From Blakeslea trispora (taxonomy: Eukaryota; Mucoromycota; Mucoromycetes; Mucorales; Choanephoraceae), in assembly GCA_025331445.1 (NCBI GenBank), contig JAIWNE010000016.1, positions 186,001 to 250,000 on the forward strand: a DNA stretch of 64,000 nt, read 5' to 3'. Of this stretch, positions 46,042 to 58,568 are shown piece after piece. The first letter of the stretch is position 1, and each line of letters begins with the position of its first letter. A program made the translations under genes and the position numbers. The notes under the pieces are model-generated. The model had not been told where the DNA came from. It saw only the letters and a program-made list of their open reading frames with translations, and did no database searches.

Positions 46042-48128
46042 ATGACACTTAATAATAAACAAGACTCTTTAGTCTTCAACGATACCATGTCAGACAAATC
46101 AAACACACACTCAAACCATGATAGCCATTCAATTAGATCAAAAAATGACAACAGTGGTATTGCAATATAGCTGAACATACCTTCTATATTTTTTTCTATA
46201 TTTGCTTATCAATGCATTTATTAAAGGCCCAAATCAATGTTATTCTTCACAAGACAATAATCAAAAAGACAATATGCCTGATGACCAAAGGAGATCAACA
46301 CCAATGCACACTACTATCAAGTTACCTAATCAAGAACACATTACCATTATTGAGCATGCTCAACTGTATTACAGTGGATCAGAAGATAGTACCAAAAGTA
46401 TAGACGAACAACCAAAGAAGCCATCAAAGTTAGAAAAGACAAAAACCTCAAAGGTCTATCGATGGATTGCTAAACAATGTAATGCAGCAGATAATCGATA
46501 TGCCTTTCAAATGGGTATCGCCTTCATAGCTGCTGCTATGTTTGTTATCATCCCGCCTCTTTCAGATGTCTTTAATAACGCTTTCTGGATTGGTAAGGAT
46601 CAAGTCTTGCGGTTCCTTTATATTGTTTGCGTTAATCCTTCTTGAACTTATAGGTATATCTGTTGTTACTGTGCTTGATAACACTGTGGGAGGTTTTCTA
46701 AATCTCAGCTTACAGCGATTATTGGGTACGATCATTGGAGGTGTTTCCAGTATTGCTATCATGACAATCACTAGAGCTATCTTCCATCCGGAATGGAATG
46801 TAAAAGCTGAAGTGCTTTTATGTGTTCTTATGTTTATACAGATTTTCTTGATTGCTAAGATAAAGATGATGCCAAATATGGCATATGCTGGTAGTATTGT
46901 ATGTCATTTCCCGATATGTCTGATTACTTGTATTAATTAAATTGTCTAACCTTCTTTTTAGGGCCTTTTGACAACCGTTATTATCTTGCTGTCTGGCTAT
47001 TCAGAGCTGACACAAAACAGGCTGTCCTACACAGCTGAATTGGGTCTCTGGCGAACACTAAATTTGATTATGGGTATTGTTATAGCGCTGTAAGTTTAAA
47101 GTATGAATGCAGTACATGTGAAATCAGTTGATAACATTATATTCATCAGGCTTGTTTCACTTCTTGTGTTCCCCCTTAAAGCAAGCAGTGTGATGAGAAA
47201 AAATCTTGGTAAGGCGATGGAAGACGCCGCCGATCTATACCAAAAGTCATCTGGATTTTACTTGAACTTTGGCGGTGCCACAACTGATGCTGATAGTGAA
47301 TCTTCGGAAAACAGGAGCCAAGGGCAGCCTCAAATTAACATCAATTTTAGTGACAAACATGGTCCCAATCAATCAGCCCGTGCGAACCAGTCCATGGACG
47401 ATCAGAATCCCATCTGGACACATGAAACTGTGACAGAAGTCAGCGACCAAGCTTTTGAAGTGATGGCCAAACTCCAGGCAGAATCTGCTCGCTTGCGCAA
47501 CGTTTCTAATGAAAGCTATACACAATCGGTCTTTCGTATCTTTGGAGGAAGGGAACACTGCAGACGTCACAGAAGAAGAGCAAGACGCTACAATGATGCT
47601 ATTGAGGCAATGAAACGCATCGCTTGGCCATTGGTCTCTTTCCGACTATTGCTTCCACTCATAAGTATTAGCCAGACTAATCAACGATTGGATCATCTCG
47701 AAGGCGACAAATCAAATGGCTTCAATGATCTTCAGAGCCGTATTACTCCGACAAAGGAAACGCTAGAAAGTTTTTATGATAGCTTAAAAGTCATGTACAC
47801 ATTAGGTCGTATCTTAAAGAGCTATCGTCAATCACTCAGCGACTTCTCTGAGGATTGGGTCGAGATAGATCGTATGACAGCTCATGGCAATCAACACATT
47901 CAGCGTGAACTCAGTCAAATAGTAAAGCAATGTGTAAATTCTCAAGAAATCGATGGCCTCCAAGCCTTATCTTATTATGGCTTTTTAGTACGATGTGCTA
48001 TGATTTGGGATGGACTCAAGACAGTAACAGAAAAATTGAGTCCTTTGAATGGAACGCTCAGTAGAACTTCAAGTATGGGTCTTGGTGCATCTTTGCCAAA
48101 CCGAGATAATGTGCCTGCACCTGAATAA
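46042..48128 (+). CDS. Aromatic-acid-exporter / fusaric-acid-resistance-like membrane protein (FUSC/BRE4 type)
   Basis: Five exons: 46042-46156, 46227-46592, 46654-46898, 46962-47089, 47150-48128; 610 residues. A hydrophilic N-terminus of about 120 residues is followed by about six membrane segments at roughly 130-300: 'MGIAFIAAAMFVIIPPL', 'FWIGISVVTVLD', 'LLGTIIGGVSSIAIMTI', 'VLLCVLMFIQIFLIAKI', 'GLLTTVIILLSGYSE' and 'IVIALLVSLLVFPLKA'. A long cytosolic domain follows, with 'LGKAMEDAADLYQKSSGFYL' and a helical C-terminus. This half-FUSC layout is shared by fungal BRE4-like proteins, plant ALMT channels and bacterial aromatic-acid exporters. The substrate could be an organic or aromatic acid; none can be named from sequence. 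Exon joins preserve frame throughout. Confidence 0.82.
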
Positions 48129-48407
48129 TCAACCTATATATGCCTGTTTCTCTTTCTTTTTCTTTCTCTTCTTTGCTTTATTATCGTTATCATGCCATGT
48201 AATTTATTGTTATTGTATCCATACTCTCTTTATATCTCTCGAATAAAGCCAAACAAGGAAAAAAAAAAATAGAGCTTACCTAAATATGACTGGCTTTCAT
48301 TTTACTTTTGTTTGACTTTACCAAGCCACGCTGGTTTTTTTTTTCTGAATGGGCAATAAAGCTTCGGTTTAAAATTTTTTTGTATTTTACTATTGCTTTT
48401 TTACACA

Positions 48408-48922
48408 ATGGTAAGTGAAACTGACATTGACACACGATTCGCAACTAACAGCTTCTCTAGTCTGCTCCTGTCAACCCCAAGGCTTTCCCTCTTGCCGATG
48501 CTGCTTTGACCAGCACTATCCTTGACTTGGTTCAACAAGCTTCTCACTACAAGCAACTCAAGAAGGGTGCCAACGAAGCTACCAAGACCCTTAACAGAGG
48601 TATTTCCGAATTCATTGTCATGGCTGGTAAGTAGCAAATTAAGGAGAGAAAGAGAGACAATATGCATCAGAGAAAGAGAAATGTGCTCATTTTTTTTTTG
48701 CTTGTAGCCGATACCGAACCCTTAGAAATCCTCCTCCACCTTCCTCTTTTGTGTGAAGACAAGAACGTCCCCTACGTCTTTGTTCCCTCTAAGACTGCCT
48801 TGGGTCGTGCTTGTGGTGTTTCTCGTTCTGTCATTTCTGCTTCCATCACCACCAACGAAGCTTCTGACTTGAAGCCTCAAATCTTGAACATCAAGACTCA
48901 AATCGAAAAGCTCCTCATCTAA
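48408..48922 (+). CDS. SNU13: SNU13 / 15.5K (L7Ae-family U4 snRNP and box C/D snoRNP protein)
   Basis: Binds kink-turns in U4 snRNA and box C/D snoRNAs; nuclear. Three exons: 48408-48410 (the ATG alone), 48461-48626, 48708-48922; 127 residues, as in yeast (126) and human (128). Sequence marks: '[23 protein letters not shown]', '[21 protein letters not shown]', '[20 protein letters not shown]' and '[11 protein letters not shown]'. These are the Snu13 version of L7Ae; NHP2 and RPL30 differ in the GANE-x-TK block. Codons are strongly biased, implying high expression. The first coding exon being only the start codon is notable. Identity is firm. Confidence 0.97.
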
Positions 48923-49471
48923 ATTTATCTACACATATCATTACTGCATCTGAAATAACATTTTTTCTTCGTGATCATCGTTGGTGCTGAGAGCGCTTTT
49001 TCTAATTATATTTACCTGACGTTATTGTTCAAATGATGCACTAACAGTGAAAGAAAAGTCTTATTTTTTTACTATTATATCTTGTACAATCTGTCAATGT
49101 AAATATAGCATTTAAAATAAACATCTTATCATTTTATTCTCTTATGTATCCCTGACTATCAATTTCATATATTACACTCTGTTGTTTTGGCTGTTGTTAT
49201 TATTGTTTACTTTTGTCGATCCCTGCAATGGATACGATTCTCTTTTTGCTCTATTTATGTTTCTCTCTCTCTCTGATCTCCCTCCCTCGCTTCCCCGTTC
49301 TGCTCTCCTCTAGGGATAGAACGATACGCTCACACACACATCATTTGTTGGATAGGAGAGATTGCTTCGTTTGATATAAATAAGCATGACTTGGATCTGA
49401 ATTCTGTTTTTCTCTCTCTCTCTTATTTCTTACATTCATTCTCTTCTCCATCTCAGAACAACCTACTCCTA
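48923..49471. promoter_or_regulatory. SNU13 3' flank and promoter of the GPI-protein gene
   Basis: 549 bp. CT-rich tracts at about 49260-49315 and 49410-49425 and a TATA-like 'GATATAAATA' at about 49373 precede the surface-protein ATG. No coding exon was seen. Confidence 0.5.
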
Positions 49472-50385
49472 ATGAAATCCTCAATCATCTTGTCTTTCAC
49501 AGCTGGCTTAGTTTTCCAACAACTAACCGTACTTGCTCAAGGTACTCTTTTTTTTAAAGTTAACATGTGGTCCAATCGACCAACTTTTTTGTTATCATAG
49601 TGAGTGCTCCAGCTGCTGTTACAACAAATACTCTTCCTACTGGTGTTACTGACATCTATTGGTGGAGAAGCACAACAGGTTACGAGGCTACTGCTACCAA
49701 CGATGTTGCTTCTGCCACAGCTACCGGTGCCGCTGATCCTAATGATGGAGCTGTTGATACAGCTGGAACTGCCTCCGCTTCCGGTGAGGCTGTTGAGGAA
49801 GCAAGTGTTTCTGGATCGCATGCTGCTACTTCCGTTCTCGGTGCCAGTAGAGTATCCAGTGCTTCCGCTGCTGTCAGTGCAGCTTCAACTACTTCTGTCA
49901 TGTCTCACGCCTCTGCTGCTTCTAGCATTGCTCTTGCCTCAGGCTCAGTTTCTGGCTCAGCTTCTTCTACTGCAGCATGGCCTGCCGTGTCTTCTGCTGC
50001 TGCTAGTGCCTCTGTTTCTGGTCTTGTCAGTCAAGTGTCTAGTGGTATGCATAACAAATCTAGATTTTTTATTGTATATATTTTAATTGCATTTGATCCC
50101 TTAACTTACGGATGATCTCCTTCTTTAGCATCCGCATCAATAGCAGCTCCTTCAGCTGCAACAGGGTCTAGTGCCTCTGCGGTTTCTGTCCGTCCTCAAT
50201 CAAACTCTGTTGCTGTTGCTGCTGCTAGTAGTGTTATGGCTAAGCCTAGCGGCTCTGTTCTTCCTCCCCCTAATACCAGTAATGGTGCAGCTGCAATCAG
50301 TGCAAGCACGCAAATCACTTCCGGTCTTAGCACTATTGCCTTATCGTTATTAGTCACAGCTGTATTTGGAGGCTTCCTAAACTAG
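49472..50385 (+). CDS. Ser/Ala-rich secreted, probably GPI-anchored surface protein
   Basis: Three exons: 49472-49541, 49601-50044, 50129-50385; 256 residues. A signal peptide is clear (MKSSIILSFTAGLVFQQLTVLAQ), with exon 1 ending just at its cleavage site. A short region with 'TDIYWWRSTTGY' follows; the rest is a long Ser/Ala/Thr/Val-rich, low-complexity stalk, heavily O-mannosylatable, ending in a hydrophobic tail ('LSTIALSLLVTAVFGGFLN') after a small-residue stretch, as in GPI-anchored cell-wall proteins. No enzymatic domain. No named family recognised. The next gene downstream, in the same direction 258 bp away, has the same general design; the two may be co-expressed wall proteins. Confidence 0.82.
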
Positions 50386-50643
50386 TCAAATTATCCCTTT
50401 CCCCCCCTTTTTATCCGTTTTTTTTTTTCTCTTTTTAATGATAATGGCAAAATAAGAATAAATAAAATATTTAAAAATACAAAAAAAAAAAAAGTTTGTC
50501 CCACAAAGAGGTTGATCTATTTTTGAAAAGGAGGATGTCTTGTGTATGAGGTGGCTATTTAAAACCCCTTTCTCTGATTTTCTTTTTTCTGAAAGAGTTT
50601 CTTTTCTTATTCCTTTTCTTTTTGCTTATTTATTTATATCAAG

Positions 50644-51282
50644 ATGAAATTCTTTACTGCTGTTTCTGGTATTGCTTTCGCTCTCTCAAGTGTTGCTGCA
50701 CAATTGACTGCTCCTATGCAGAACTACAATGTGAGCAGCCCTGTCTCTAATGGTCCTTATGTTGCTGGCCGAGTCTTGCCCTGTACCATCCAACTCTTTG
50801 ATACTGTTCCAACAGGTAAGATACAAATAAGAGAAAGAAAAAAATTGCTTTTCACATACTAAAATCTGACCTTAGTTCCTCAACTTACCATCTCACTTAC
50901 TGCTACTTCAAGCAACACTAGCTATGTGATTGCTTCAACTGTTGATGTCTCCAAGACAAGTGCTAGTGCTAAACAAAACGGCAATGTCACCTACTACGAG
51001 CACTCTGTAAACTACAACATTCCTGCTACTGTCGCCCCTGGTACATACAATGTTGTCTTCCTTGATACCCTTACCAACACCCATCTTGATGTCCCTATCA
51101 ACGTCTTACCCGTCGCTTCCACCCCTAGTGCAAACTCCGCTACTGGCTCTGGCGCCTCCGCCGCTCCTACTTCCTCTGTCTTCAAGCCTTCTACCAACGA
51201 TGTTGCTTCCATTGCACCCAGCTTGACAACCAAGGCTATTGTCTCTCTTGCTGGTGTTGCTACTTTGGCCTATATGTTCTAA
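50644..51282 (+). CDS. Secreted, probably GPI-anchored protein with small beta-type domain
   Basis: Two exons, 50644-50815 and 50876-51282; 192 residues. Signal peptide MKFFTAVSGIAFALSSVAAQ, then a domain of about 110 residues: 'APMQNYNVSSPVSNGPYVAGRVLPCTIQLFD', 'LTISLTAT' and 'VNYNIPATVAPGTYNVVFLD'. This resembles the Ser-Thr-rich GPI-anchored Ig-like region (Kre9/Knh1-type) of fungal wall proteins, where 'Y-x-I-P-x-x-x-x-x-G-x-Y' is typical. A Ser/Ala linker and a hydrophobic C-terminal tail ('AIVSLAGVATLAYMF') suggest a GPI anchor. Codon use is strongly biased in the second exon, hinting at high expression. Likely a cell-wall structural protein; partner and ligand unknown. Confidence 0.82.
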
Positions 51283-53361
51283 TCTTTCAAACTGATTTCC
51301 TTCAACCTTGTCGGACCTCAAAAATAATCATACATAAGCCCACATACGAGTTTAATATCCCAAAAAAAAACCAAAACAAAAACACTTAATTCATTACTTT
51401 TCTTTGTTTCCTTTCTCTTTGTCTTTGTACAGTATCATGACAAGCATCATCTTTATTCATACTACTAATAAATGCTTTCAAGAATAAACTTATCGTGCGA
51501 TTGCATAGTTGTGCCGTTTTTTTTTCTGCTGGTTACACTAAGATATATTTTGTTGTACAATCCACCTTTGTAAAATTGTCTAAAATTAACGTGTCGTAAC
51601 ACAAAATCAATGATAGTTCCAAATTGCTTCTTTCATTTTCCAAAGGAAAGAGGTAATGATATATCACTAGAACTAGTTTATCAATTTTTTTGCTGGGCAA
51701 AAAGACTTGTGAAGCTTAGTTATTTTACACATATTTTCGATTCAAATGATAATATAAAAAGAAAAAGTATAATGGTCATTCGTACATTTTCTTTGTGTAG
51801 AATGGTTATTTATATTTCTCTTTTGTGATGGAGCTCAATGAACCAATCACATTGCAGGATACAATATGGTGTGGTATAAAGGCATCGGCATTAAATATGT
51901 ACAACAATCAAGATAAACTCCAATCAGAAATTGATTAATGTAAAGCAGACCGAGAAAGAAAAAAGAACAATCTCGAGAAGAGGGATGCTAGTAGAGCGAA
52001 GGACGAATTCAAGAAGAGGGATGCTAGCAGAGTAAAGGACAGATTCAAAAAAATGGAGGATTGCTTACACAGATTTTATGAATCTTATGTAAACATTTGC
52101 AAGAGTAAAATAAACATGTCAGAAAAAATAAACAAACAGAGAAAAGAAAAATAGAAAGAAAGAGAAAAAGAGAGAGAAAAAAAAAAAGAGTTGTGAAAGT
52201 CTTTGTTATTGCATGAAAAAGTTAATTTCGGACATGAGAAAACAAATGAAATCACTAGAATGAAAGCATAAAGTACAATAAGGTCAAAAGCGAAAAAATA
52301 AAGAAAAGACTACACGAGAAAAACGCTTAGTCATTGAAAATATCATCTTTTTCACTAAAGAAAAAGGTCTTTATATGTACTGTGGCTTGATTCGCACCAT
52401 ACATAACGGAGCCCTACTATCCGGTTTGTGTTGTATACTTCCCCACATTCTAACAAAGTGGGTTTGAGAATATTACACACACCTCTATTTTCATCTTTGA
52501 GACCACTGTTTGAACGAGTCGTCATAGAAAACCCGGAAGGTTGCGCTCTTCCAAAGGGGAAATAAAACTCAACTATTTTTTTTTTTATGCAGACATGATA
52601 GACCAATTCCCCTCTTTTTAGCTCTCTTTTTTTCTGACAGGTAGTAAAAGTGTCAAACTATGTTTGATTGCCATTAAGTGGATGATAGCAATACAGAAAG
52701 GTTATCTCGAAAGTCTTCGATGCGTGGGTGTGTACGTTTTCTCTCCTTCTTTTTTCAACGTCACCATGTGTCTATTCGACCATGGTACTACCCTTCATCC
52801 TATAATAGAAAAAAACGGATTCACTTGGTCCTTCTGACCAATAAAGGACTATCCCAACTTTTTTTCGACTCACACGGGCTTTCACTTTAAGAGTACTCTT
52901 ATCCTTCTAAACATAAAACAAACCCGAGGAGATCACCCTAATGAGAGTCTAGAGGTCCGGAGGGAATTCATATTACATTATCATTATTCGTTCGTGAGAA
53001 GAGGCAAGTGCCTTACGCACTCCATCCCCACACTTTCCTTTTTCTCTTTTTTTGATCATTTGGCCGGGAAAAGATCTTGAAACTTTTGTGTTCATGAGTA
53101 ACAAGTTTTGAGTCGCAAAAATAGTCTAAACTGAGGATACGAAATGAATGTTAATTAAGTTCTAAGTGGCAAACTAAAGATCTTCTCACCATCTTAATTT
53201 TAGAAAGAAACTGAGGAAACATAACAAAGAAAAAAAAAGTACATAAAGCAATGCATTACTTTCTTCTTTTTTACCTTAAATCCTCACTTCTTTTTTTTTT
53301 TTACTTATTTTCACTTATCTCTTTTTTTTTTCTACCAAATTAATTAAATTGTCTATATAAC
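51283..53361. other. Gene-poor region with a short tandem repeat
   Basis: 2.1 kb. Contains two imperfect 36-bp units at 51977-52048 inside an open but ATG-less Lys/Arg-rich stretch (about 51940-52154), AG-rich simple sequence around 52130-52190, and T-rich tracts before the MFS gene. No full gene was supported. Confidence 0.45.
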
Positions 53362-54946
53362 ATGTCTTTGAAGAAAGAAACATACACAGATGATAAGGCG
53401 GCTAGTGTGGATACCAACAAAGGCGAATTTAGTGATGATGACATTAGATCTAACCCACAAGCACCATTTGTCAAGAGTGAAGCTGAAAAGCGTCTTGTTC
53501 GGAAGATCAATTATACATTACTGCCCTTTGTTGGTGCTATTGTTTTCATTCAGTTTGTGGATAAATCAACACTTAGTATTTCCGCCGTCTTAGGTCTTAT
53601 AAAGGATACAAATCTTTCTGGCAGTCAATACAGTTGGCTAGGCTCTTTCTTTTACTTGGGTTATATTGCATTTCAGCTTCCAAACAATTATTTTATTCAA
53701 AAGATACCTGTTGCCAAGTACCTTGGTATATTACTCGTCTTGTGGGGCATTGTTATGGCATGCACTGCTCTCTGTACAAATTTTGCCCAACTAGCCGCCT
53801 TGAGAACCTTACTGGGTTTATTCGAAGCAGGCTGTTATCCTTGTCTATTAATCATTTTGAATACTGTATACCGAAGATCAGAACAGTCTGCTGCTTATGG
53901 TTTTCTTTGGCTAAGGTAAACAATCAACTCATTAAAAGAAAAACAAGTACTTATATCATAACTTTAGTAATGGCGCAGGTACAATGGTTGGTGCAACATG
54001 TGCCTACGGTATCTCATATATCAACAATGCACAAGGCATAGCATCCTGGAGATGGCCTTATATCATTTGGGGAGCTCTTACCGTCTTGTTTGGTATCCTC
54101 GTCTTCTTCTTTTTACCCGATACACCTAATTCATTCATGTTCCGTTTGACAGAAGAAGAAAAGGAGATTGTAAAAGAAAGAACTCGTGACAATGCTGTTG
54201 TCCGTGTCTATGAAGTAAAGAAATCTCACATCTGGGAAGCACTCAGAGAACCTCGCTTATGGCTCGTTTGTCTATCTACTTTCTGTAACAACCTTCACAC
54301 TGGTGGTCTTGTTGTCTTCAGTACTTTACTTGTTAACAGTCTTGGTTTTGATGTAAGTAGAAAATGATGCCTCTTTTTTCAAACTTGCTTATTCATATTT
54401 CAATAGAAACAAAACTCGATCCTTCTTCAAGTACCTAGTGGTTTCTCTTCTGCTTTATTCTGTGCCATAGCTGTGCTCATTGCTCGTAAGACCGGACAGC
54501 TTTATCTTGCTGCTGCTGTATCTTCTACTATCTCATTGGTCGGTGTTATTCTTTTGGCAGTTCTTCCTAATTCAGCAATCAAGCTGCTAGGTTACTTCTT
54601 GGCTTGGGCTATGAATGGAACTGCTGTGATCTTACTTACCATTGTCAGCTCCAATGTGACAGGCTATACCAAGAAAATCTTCTACAATGCCATGAACATG
54701 ATCTTCTTTACTCTCGGAAACTTCACAGGTCCTCTTGTGATGCTTGAAGCTGAAGCACCCACTTATAAGACAGGCATGATTGTCTACTGTATCGGTAATG
54801 GTGCTGTCATTCTCATGCTGTTCTTTGTTCGACAAATTATGGCAAGACAGAACAAGAAACGCCTTTCGAACCCTACTACTGAAACCTATGATGTAGCTGA
54901 TGATTTGACTGATCAACAAAACAAATCCTTGATCTATAAGTTGTAA
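53362..54946 (+). CDS. MFS permease of the anion:cation symporter (DAL5/TNA1) family
   Basis: Proton-coupled plasma-membrane transporter. Three exons: 53362-53915, 53968-54352, 54407-54946; 492 residues, about 12 membrane segments. A hydrophilic N-terminus leads to the DAL5-family hallmark 'KRLVRKINYTLLPFVGAIVFIQFVDKSTLS', then 'SQYSWLGSFFYLGYIAFQLPNNYFIQKIPVAKYLG' and 'RTLLGLFEAGCYPCLLIILNTVY'; in the second half 'FLPDTPNSFMFRLTEEE', 'LWLVCLSTFCNNLHTGGL' and 'NVTGYTKKIFYNAMNMIFFTLGNFTGPL'. Relatives carry allantoate, nicotinate, pantothenate, biotin or small peptides, so the substrate cannot be assigned. It has no catabolic neighbours that would hint at it. Confidence 0.93.
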
Positions 54947-55231
54947 TTTCCCCTATCTCTCTCTCTTTCGCTCCCTCTTATCCCTTCTGTTTTTCGATAC
55001 ACAATAATTCCAAGAAAGAGAGAGAGCTGTTGCTACTTAGCGTGTATATCAATATGCTTGTATTTGTAAAAAAAAATATGCAGCTATGTATGTATGTATA
55101 TACATATGCAAATATATAGATATGTATTCTTCTTCTTTAATAATTGTATACATAATAAAACTGTGGATAATATAAAAAGGTTGTACGTGTCTTGTGGTGA
55201 TGTAGGTGCTTACAGTTGATATAGGTTGAAA

Positions 55232-55667
55232 TTAGTCTTTGGTAGGATAAACCCATTGACCTTCAGGAATGGGGGTTTCGAGTGATTCCCAAGCCTTCCA
55301 TTCTTCCATCTTTGATGCCAAGCTCAATTCGTCTTCAGCTTGAAGAATGACTTCCTCGATTTGACCGACATTGATCTTTGATTCGATCTCTTCAATGTTC
55401 TCAGTTGATTCGACAATAGACAAGCGTTGTTGAGTGACAGATTCAGTGGCTTGTCTGTAAACAGCTGTAGCAGGAAGACGAGATAAGGTCTGGAGTGTGC
55501 TGTTGTAAGTTTGAATTAAATGAGGGCGAGGATTGGCGTGAACAGCAACACCGGTGATACCGGTAGAAACCTATAAATGCCATGAGTCATCATGTCACAT
55601 CATTGTCACTCATTCTTGACTTGCGTACCTTGGTGACAGCTTGGAAGAGGGAGCGGGTGAAGTGCAT
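55232..55667 (-). CDS. NDUFA5: NADH:ubiquinone oxidoreductase subunit NDUFA5 (B13)
   Basis: Accessory subunit of mitochondrial complex I, in the matrix arm. Two exons, 55629-55667 and 55232-55570; 125 residues, typical length. Family marks: 'STGITGVAVHANPRPHLIQTYNSTLQTLSRLPATAVYRQATESVTQQRL' near the start and 'VILQAEDELSLASKMEEWKAWESLETPIPEGQWVYP' at the C-terminus. The N-terminal 'MHFTRSLFQAVTK' is basic and short, consistent with import into mitochondria. The start codon lies 13 codons before the single 58-bp intron. Convergent with the MFS permease gene. The presence of complex I fits a non-yeast filamentous fungus. Confidence 0.94.
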
Positions 55668-56771
55668 GGCTCTTTAGTAGTGTAAGTAAAGAAAAAACGT
55701 ATTTGAGTTTTCTTCAATGTCAGTCCAAAACCCTGCAAAATCAACAATATTCGACGTCACTGTCTGAGTTTTACTGTACAGTCTTTGAGTTTGTACAAAT
55801 TAGCTACTTTTTAACAATAGGCTTTTTATTATGCTTCCTCCCCTCCACATATTTTGTTTATCTCAGGCTAAGCTTTGCCTTACGCATTAGTGATTTGGAT
55901 GGTTCTCAACAACATTATTCATGAAAAATCTTTACGAGAAAGAAAGTAGAAGCTATACCAAAATGTCTGCAGATCTTTTTTTTTGAGTCTTCTAAAGTTT
56001 GTCCTTCTGTTCTCTGCGAGAGCGAGAAAGGGATGTTACTACATAGCCGTTCTAGATACTGTAAATTTGCATTGAGAAAGTAGAAACAAGCAAAAAGAAT
56101 AATGAGGTACCACATTGTTCATTTTCTTTTTTGACTGCTGAGAAAGTAGATGCAAGCCAAAATTCCCTGTTGTGTATATCGCTAAAGACTAATGACGGCT
56201 TTCACTGCAGTAATCGCTCGATTCAAACATGTTTGATATAATAGTATTCTCAATATAAGAGTAGCAATCCTTTGACTTATATCGCTTCAAGCGTTGAAGT
56301 GCCATTGTGACAATGCACCATCTCCAATATGATTCCCTTTTCTGAACAGTTTAGATATTATACCATAGCTTTATATGCATGCTTCTCTATTTCATTGCAC
56401 CAAGTTGCTTTGTTTTCTCCCCTTGTTAATTGCTCTCTCTCTCTCTCTCTCTCTCTCTGGTATTGACCTTGTCTGCTTTGTCAATATACATATTTAATTC
56501 CTTACCTGTCCAATTTTGTTTTCAATAAACTGTAACATCTCGTATATCAATTTAATATCGTTGATCAATAGAACACCAAATAAATGGCTAGCACACATAC
56601 TTACAAATACAAGTCTGATAAAGCGCCATCGTAACGGATTCTGCTGTAAGACTCTGCTTGTTGCATATGTAATACCAAAAGCCAAAAAAAGTAAGAAGCT
56701 ATCTACTTTTCCTCCTTTTTCTTTGTTTTTGGTTTTCTCTCTCTCTCTTTTTCTTCCTACAGAAAAAAAAA
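55668..56771. promoter_or_regulatory. Divergent intergenic region, NDUFA5 / LIS1
   Basis: 1.1 kb with both promoters. Contains a long CT dinucleotide tract at 56432-56458. A stretch near 56215-56300, read in reverse, resembles pieces at about 10240 and 30860. No coding exon was supported. Confidence 0.45.
56432..56458. repeat. CT dinucleotide microsatellite
   Basis: About 13 uninterrupted CT units upstream of LIS1. Confidence 0.9.
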
Positions 56772-58459
56772 ATGAGTACTGTAACAGTAAGCACATCTAT
56801 CCTTTCCAAACATCAAAAGGACGAACTGTAAGACCTATCGCCATTGTTTTCATCTTTTGAAATACTGACACAGGTTTGATTTAATAGCCATAAATCCATT
56901 TTAGATTATTTGAATGCTAGCGGATTTAGTCAAGCCTTTCTTGTCCTCAAGTCAGAATCATCCAATGATGATTTTGCACCTGATTCTCAACAAAAGTATG
57001 CAGGATTGTTAGAAAAGAAATGGACATCTGTCATCCGACTCCAGAAAAAGGTTTCGTGTCTCCAAGTTTAATGACAATACCCCATTTCCTTAACAAATAT
57101 ATAAAAAGATAATGGAATTAGAAACCAAGGCAACTCAGATGCAAGAAGAGCTAAATCATGCACCTGTACGCAAAGCCACAAGTTCAACAGATTGGATCCC
57201 GAGAGCGCCTGAAAGATATTGCTTAATGGGTCATCGCAATCCAATCACACGTGTGGCCTTTCATCCTGTCTATCAAGTGCTTGCTTCTGCCTCAGAAGAT
57301 GCAACAATCAAAATATGGGACTATGAGTCTGGAACATATGAGCAAACACTCAAGGGACACACAAAAGCAGTTCAGGACGTTACTTTTGACACGAAGGGAA
57401 ATTATCTGAGTAAGCTATCAACATGTAAATACAATCTCGAATCTCATTCGCATTTAGTTTCTTGTTCGGCTGATTTGACAATCAAGGTCTGGGACACAAA
57501 CAATGACTATAAATGTGTTCGAACCCTTCATGGGCATGATCATAGTGTATCTTCGGTAGCTGTTATACCCTCAACCGACATCATTGTATCTGCATCCCGT
57601 GATAGATGTATTAAATTGTGGGAGCTTTCATCCGGGTAGGTTTACAATTATTAAAAAACACAAGAGAGAAGATCATGTTCAATAATTACTCCCTTCTGCT
57701 CTAAAAGCTACTGTGTCAAAACATGGACAGGCCATCATGATTGGGTTCGCCATGTGTCTTGTAGTGAGGATGGTCGGCTTCTCGTTAGTAGCTCAAACGA
57801 TCAGGTAAAGTAAACATACATTTTTCTTTTTCGAAACAGAAAAGACTTATACACATTATCTAGACTGCTCGTTTATGGGAGGTTCAGAAAGGAGAAAGTA
57901 TTATGGAATTTAGAGGCCATGAGCATGTTGTTGAGTGTGCCATCTTTTTGCCTACTCTATCTTATCCTTTTGTGCTGGAATGGCTAGGAGGAGATGTAAG
58001 AATTGTTATCAATCTAACACAAACCTTGAACTTACAAATCGCCATCCTTTTTTAGATCAAAACAAACAAAGATCAAGCGTCACCAGGACGATACATCATC
58101 ACAGGTTCAAGGGACAAGACGATCAAATTTTGGGACTCGGGCACTGGACAGATATTGTATACACTGGTAGAGATTCAAGGAAAAAAAAAGTTTTATATGC
58201 TTTTATATTCACAGTTTTTTTTTGTAAGGTTGGTCATGATAATTGGGTGAGAGGCCTCTGTGTTCATCCCAGTGGCAAATACCTTGTAAGCGTATCTGAT
58301 GATAAGACGATGAAATTATGGGACTTGCGAAGTGGACGTTGTGTTAAGACGATTGAAGTGCATTCTCATTTTGTCACATGTTTGGCGTATTGCCAATCAT
58401 CCCCTATGGTAGCTACTGGTAGCGTTGATCAATCCTTAAAGATTTGGCAATGTCGATAA
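56772..58459 (+). CDS. PAC1: LIS1/PAC1, nuclear distribution protein (dynein regulator)
   Basis: WD40 protein that binds dynein and is needed for nuclear movement in hyphae. Eight exons: 56772-56827, 56888-57050, 57109-57409, 57458-57635, 57708-57804, 57864-57995, 58056-58166, 58229-58459; 422 residues. Exon 1 joins at 56888 (acceptor TTTAATAG) to give the LisH motif '[24 protein letters not shown]'; the earlier AG at about 56870 would give a stop. A coiled coil ('[16 protein letters not shown]') and seven WD repeats follow, with '[14 protein letters not shown]', '[10 protein letters not shown]', '[14 protein letters not shown]', 'SNDQTARLWEV', '[10 protein letters not shown]', '[19 protein letters not shown]' and '[12 protein letters not shown]'. 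Length and layout match LIS1. Very firm. Confidence 0.96.
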
Positions 58460-58568
58460 GATTGATTCTATTATTATGAGATCTCTCTCTCTCATTTTGT
58501 CTTTTGTTTAGTTATGATTATACTACTGAATAAATTATGCATTTAAAACAACATTTTATTTTTCTTAG

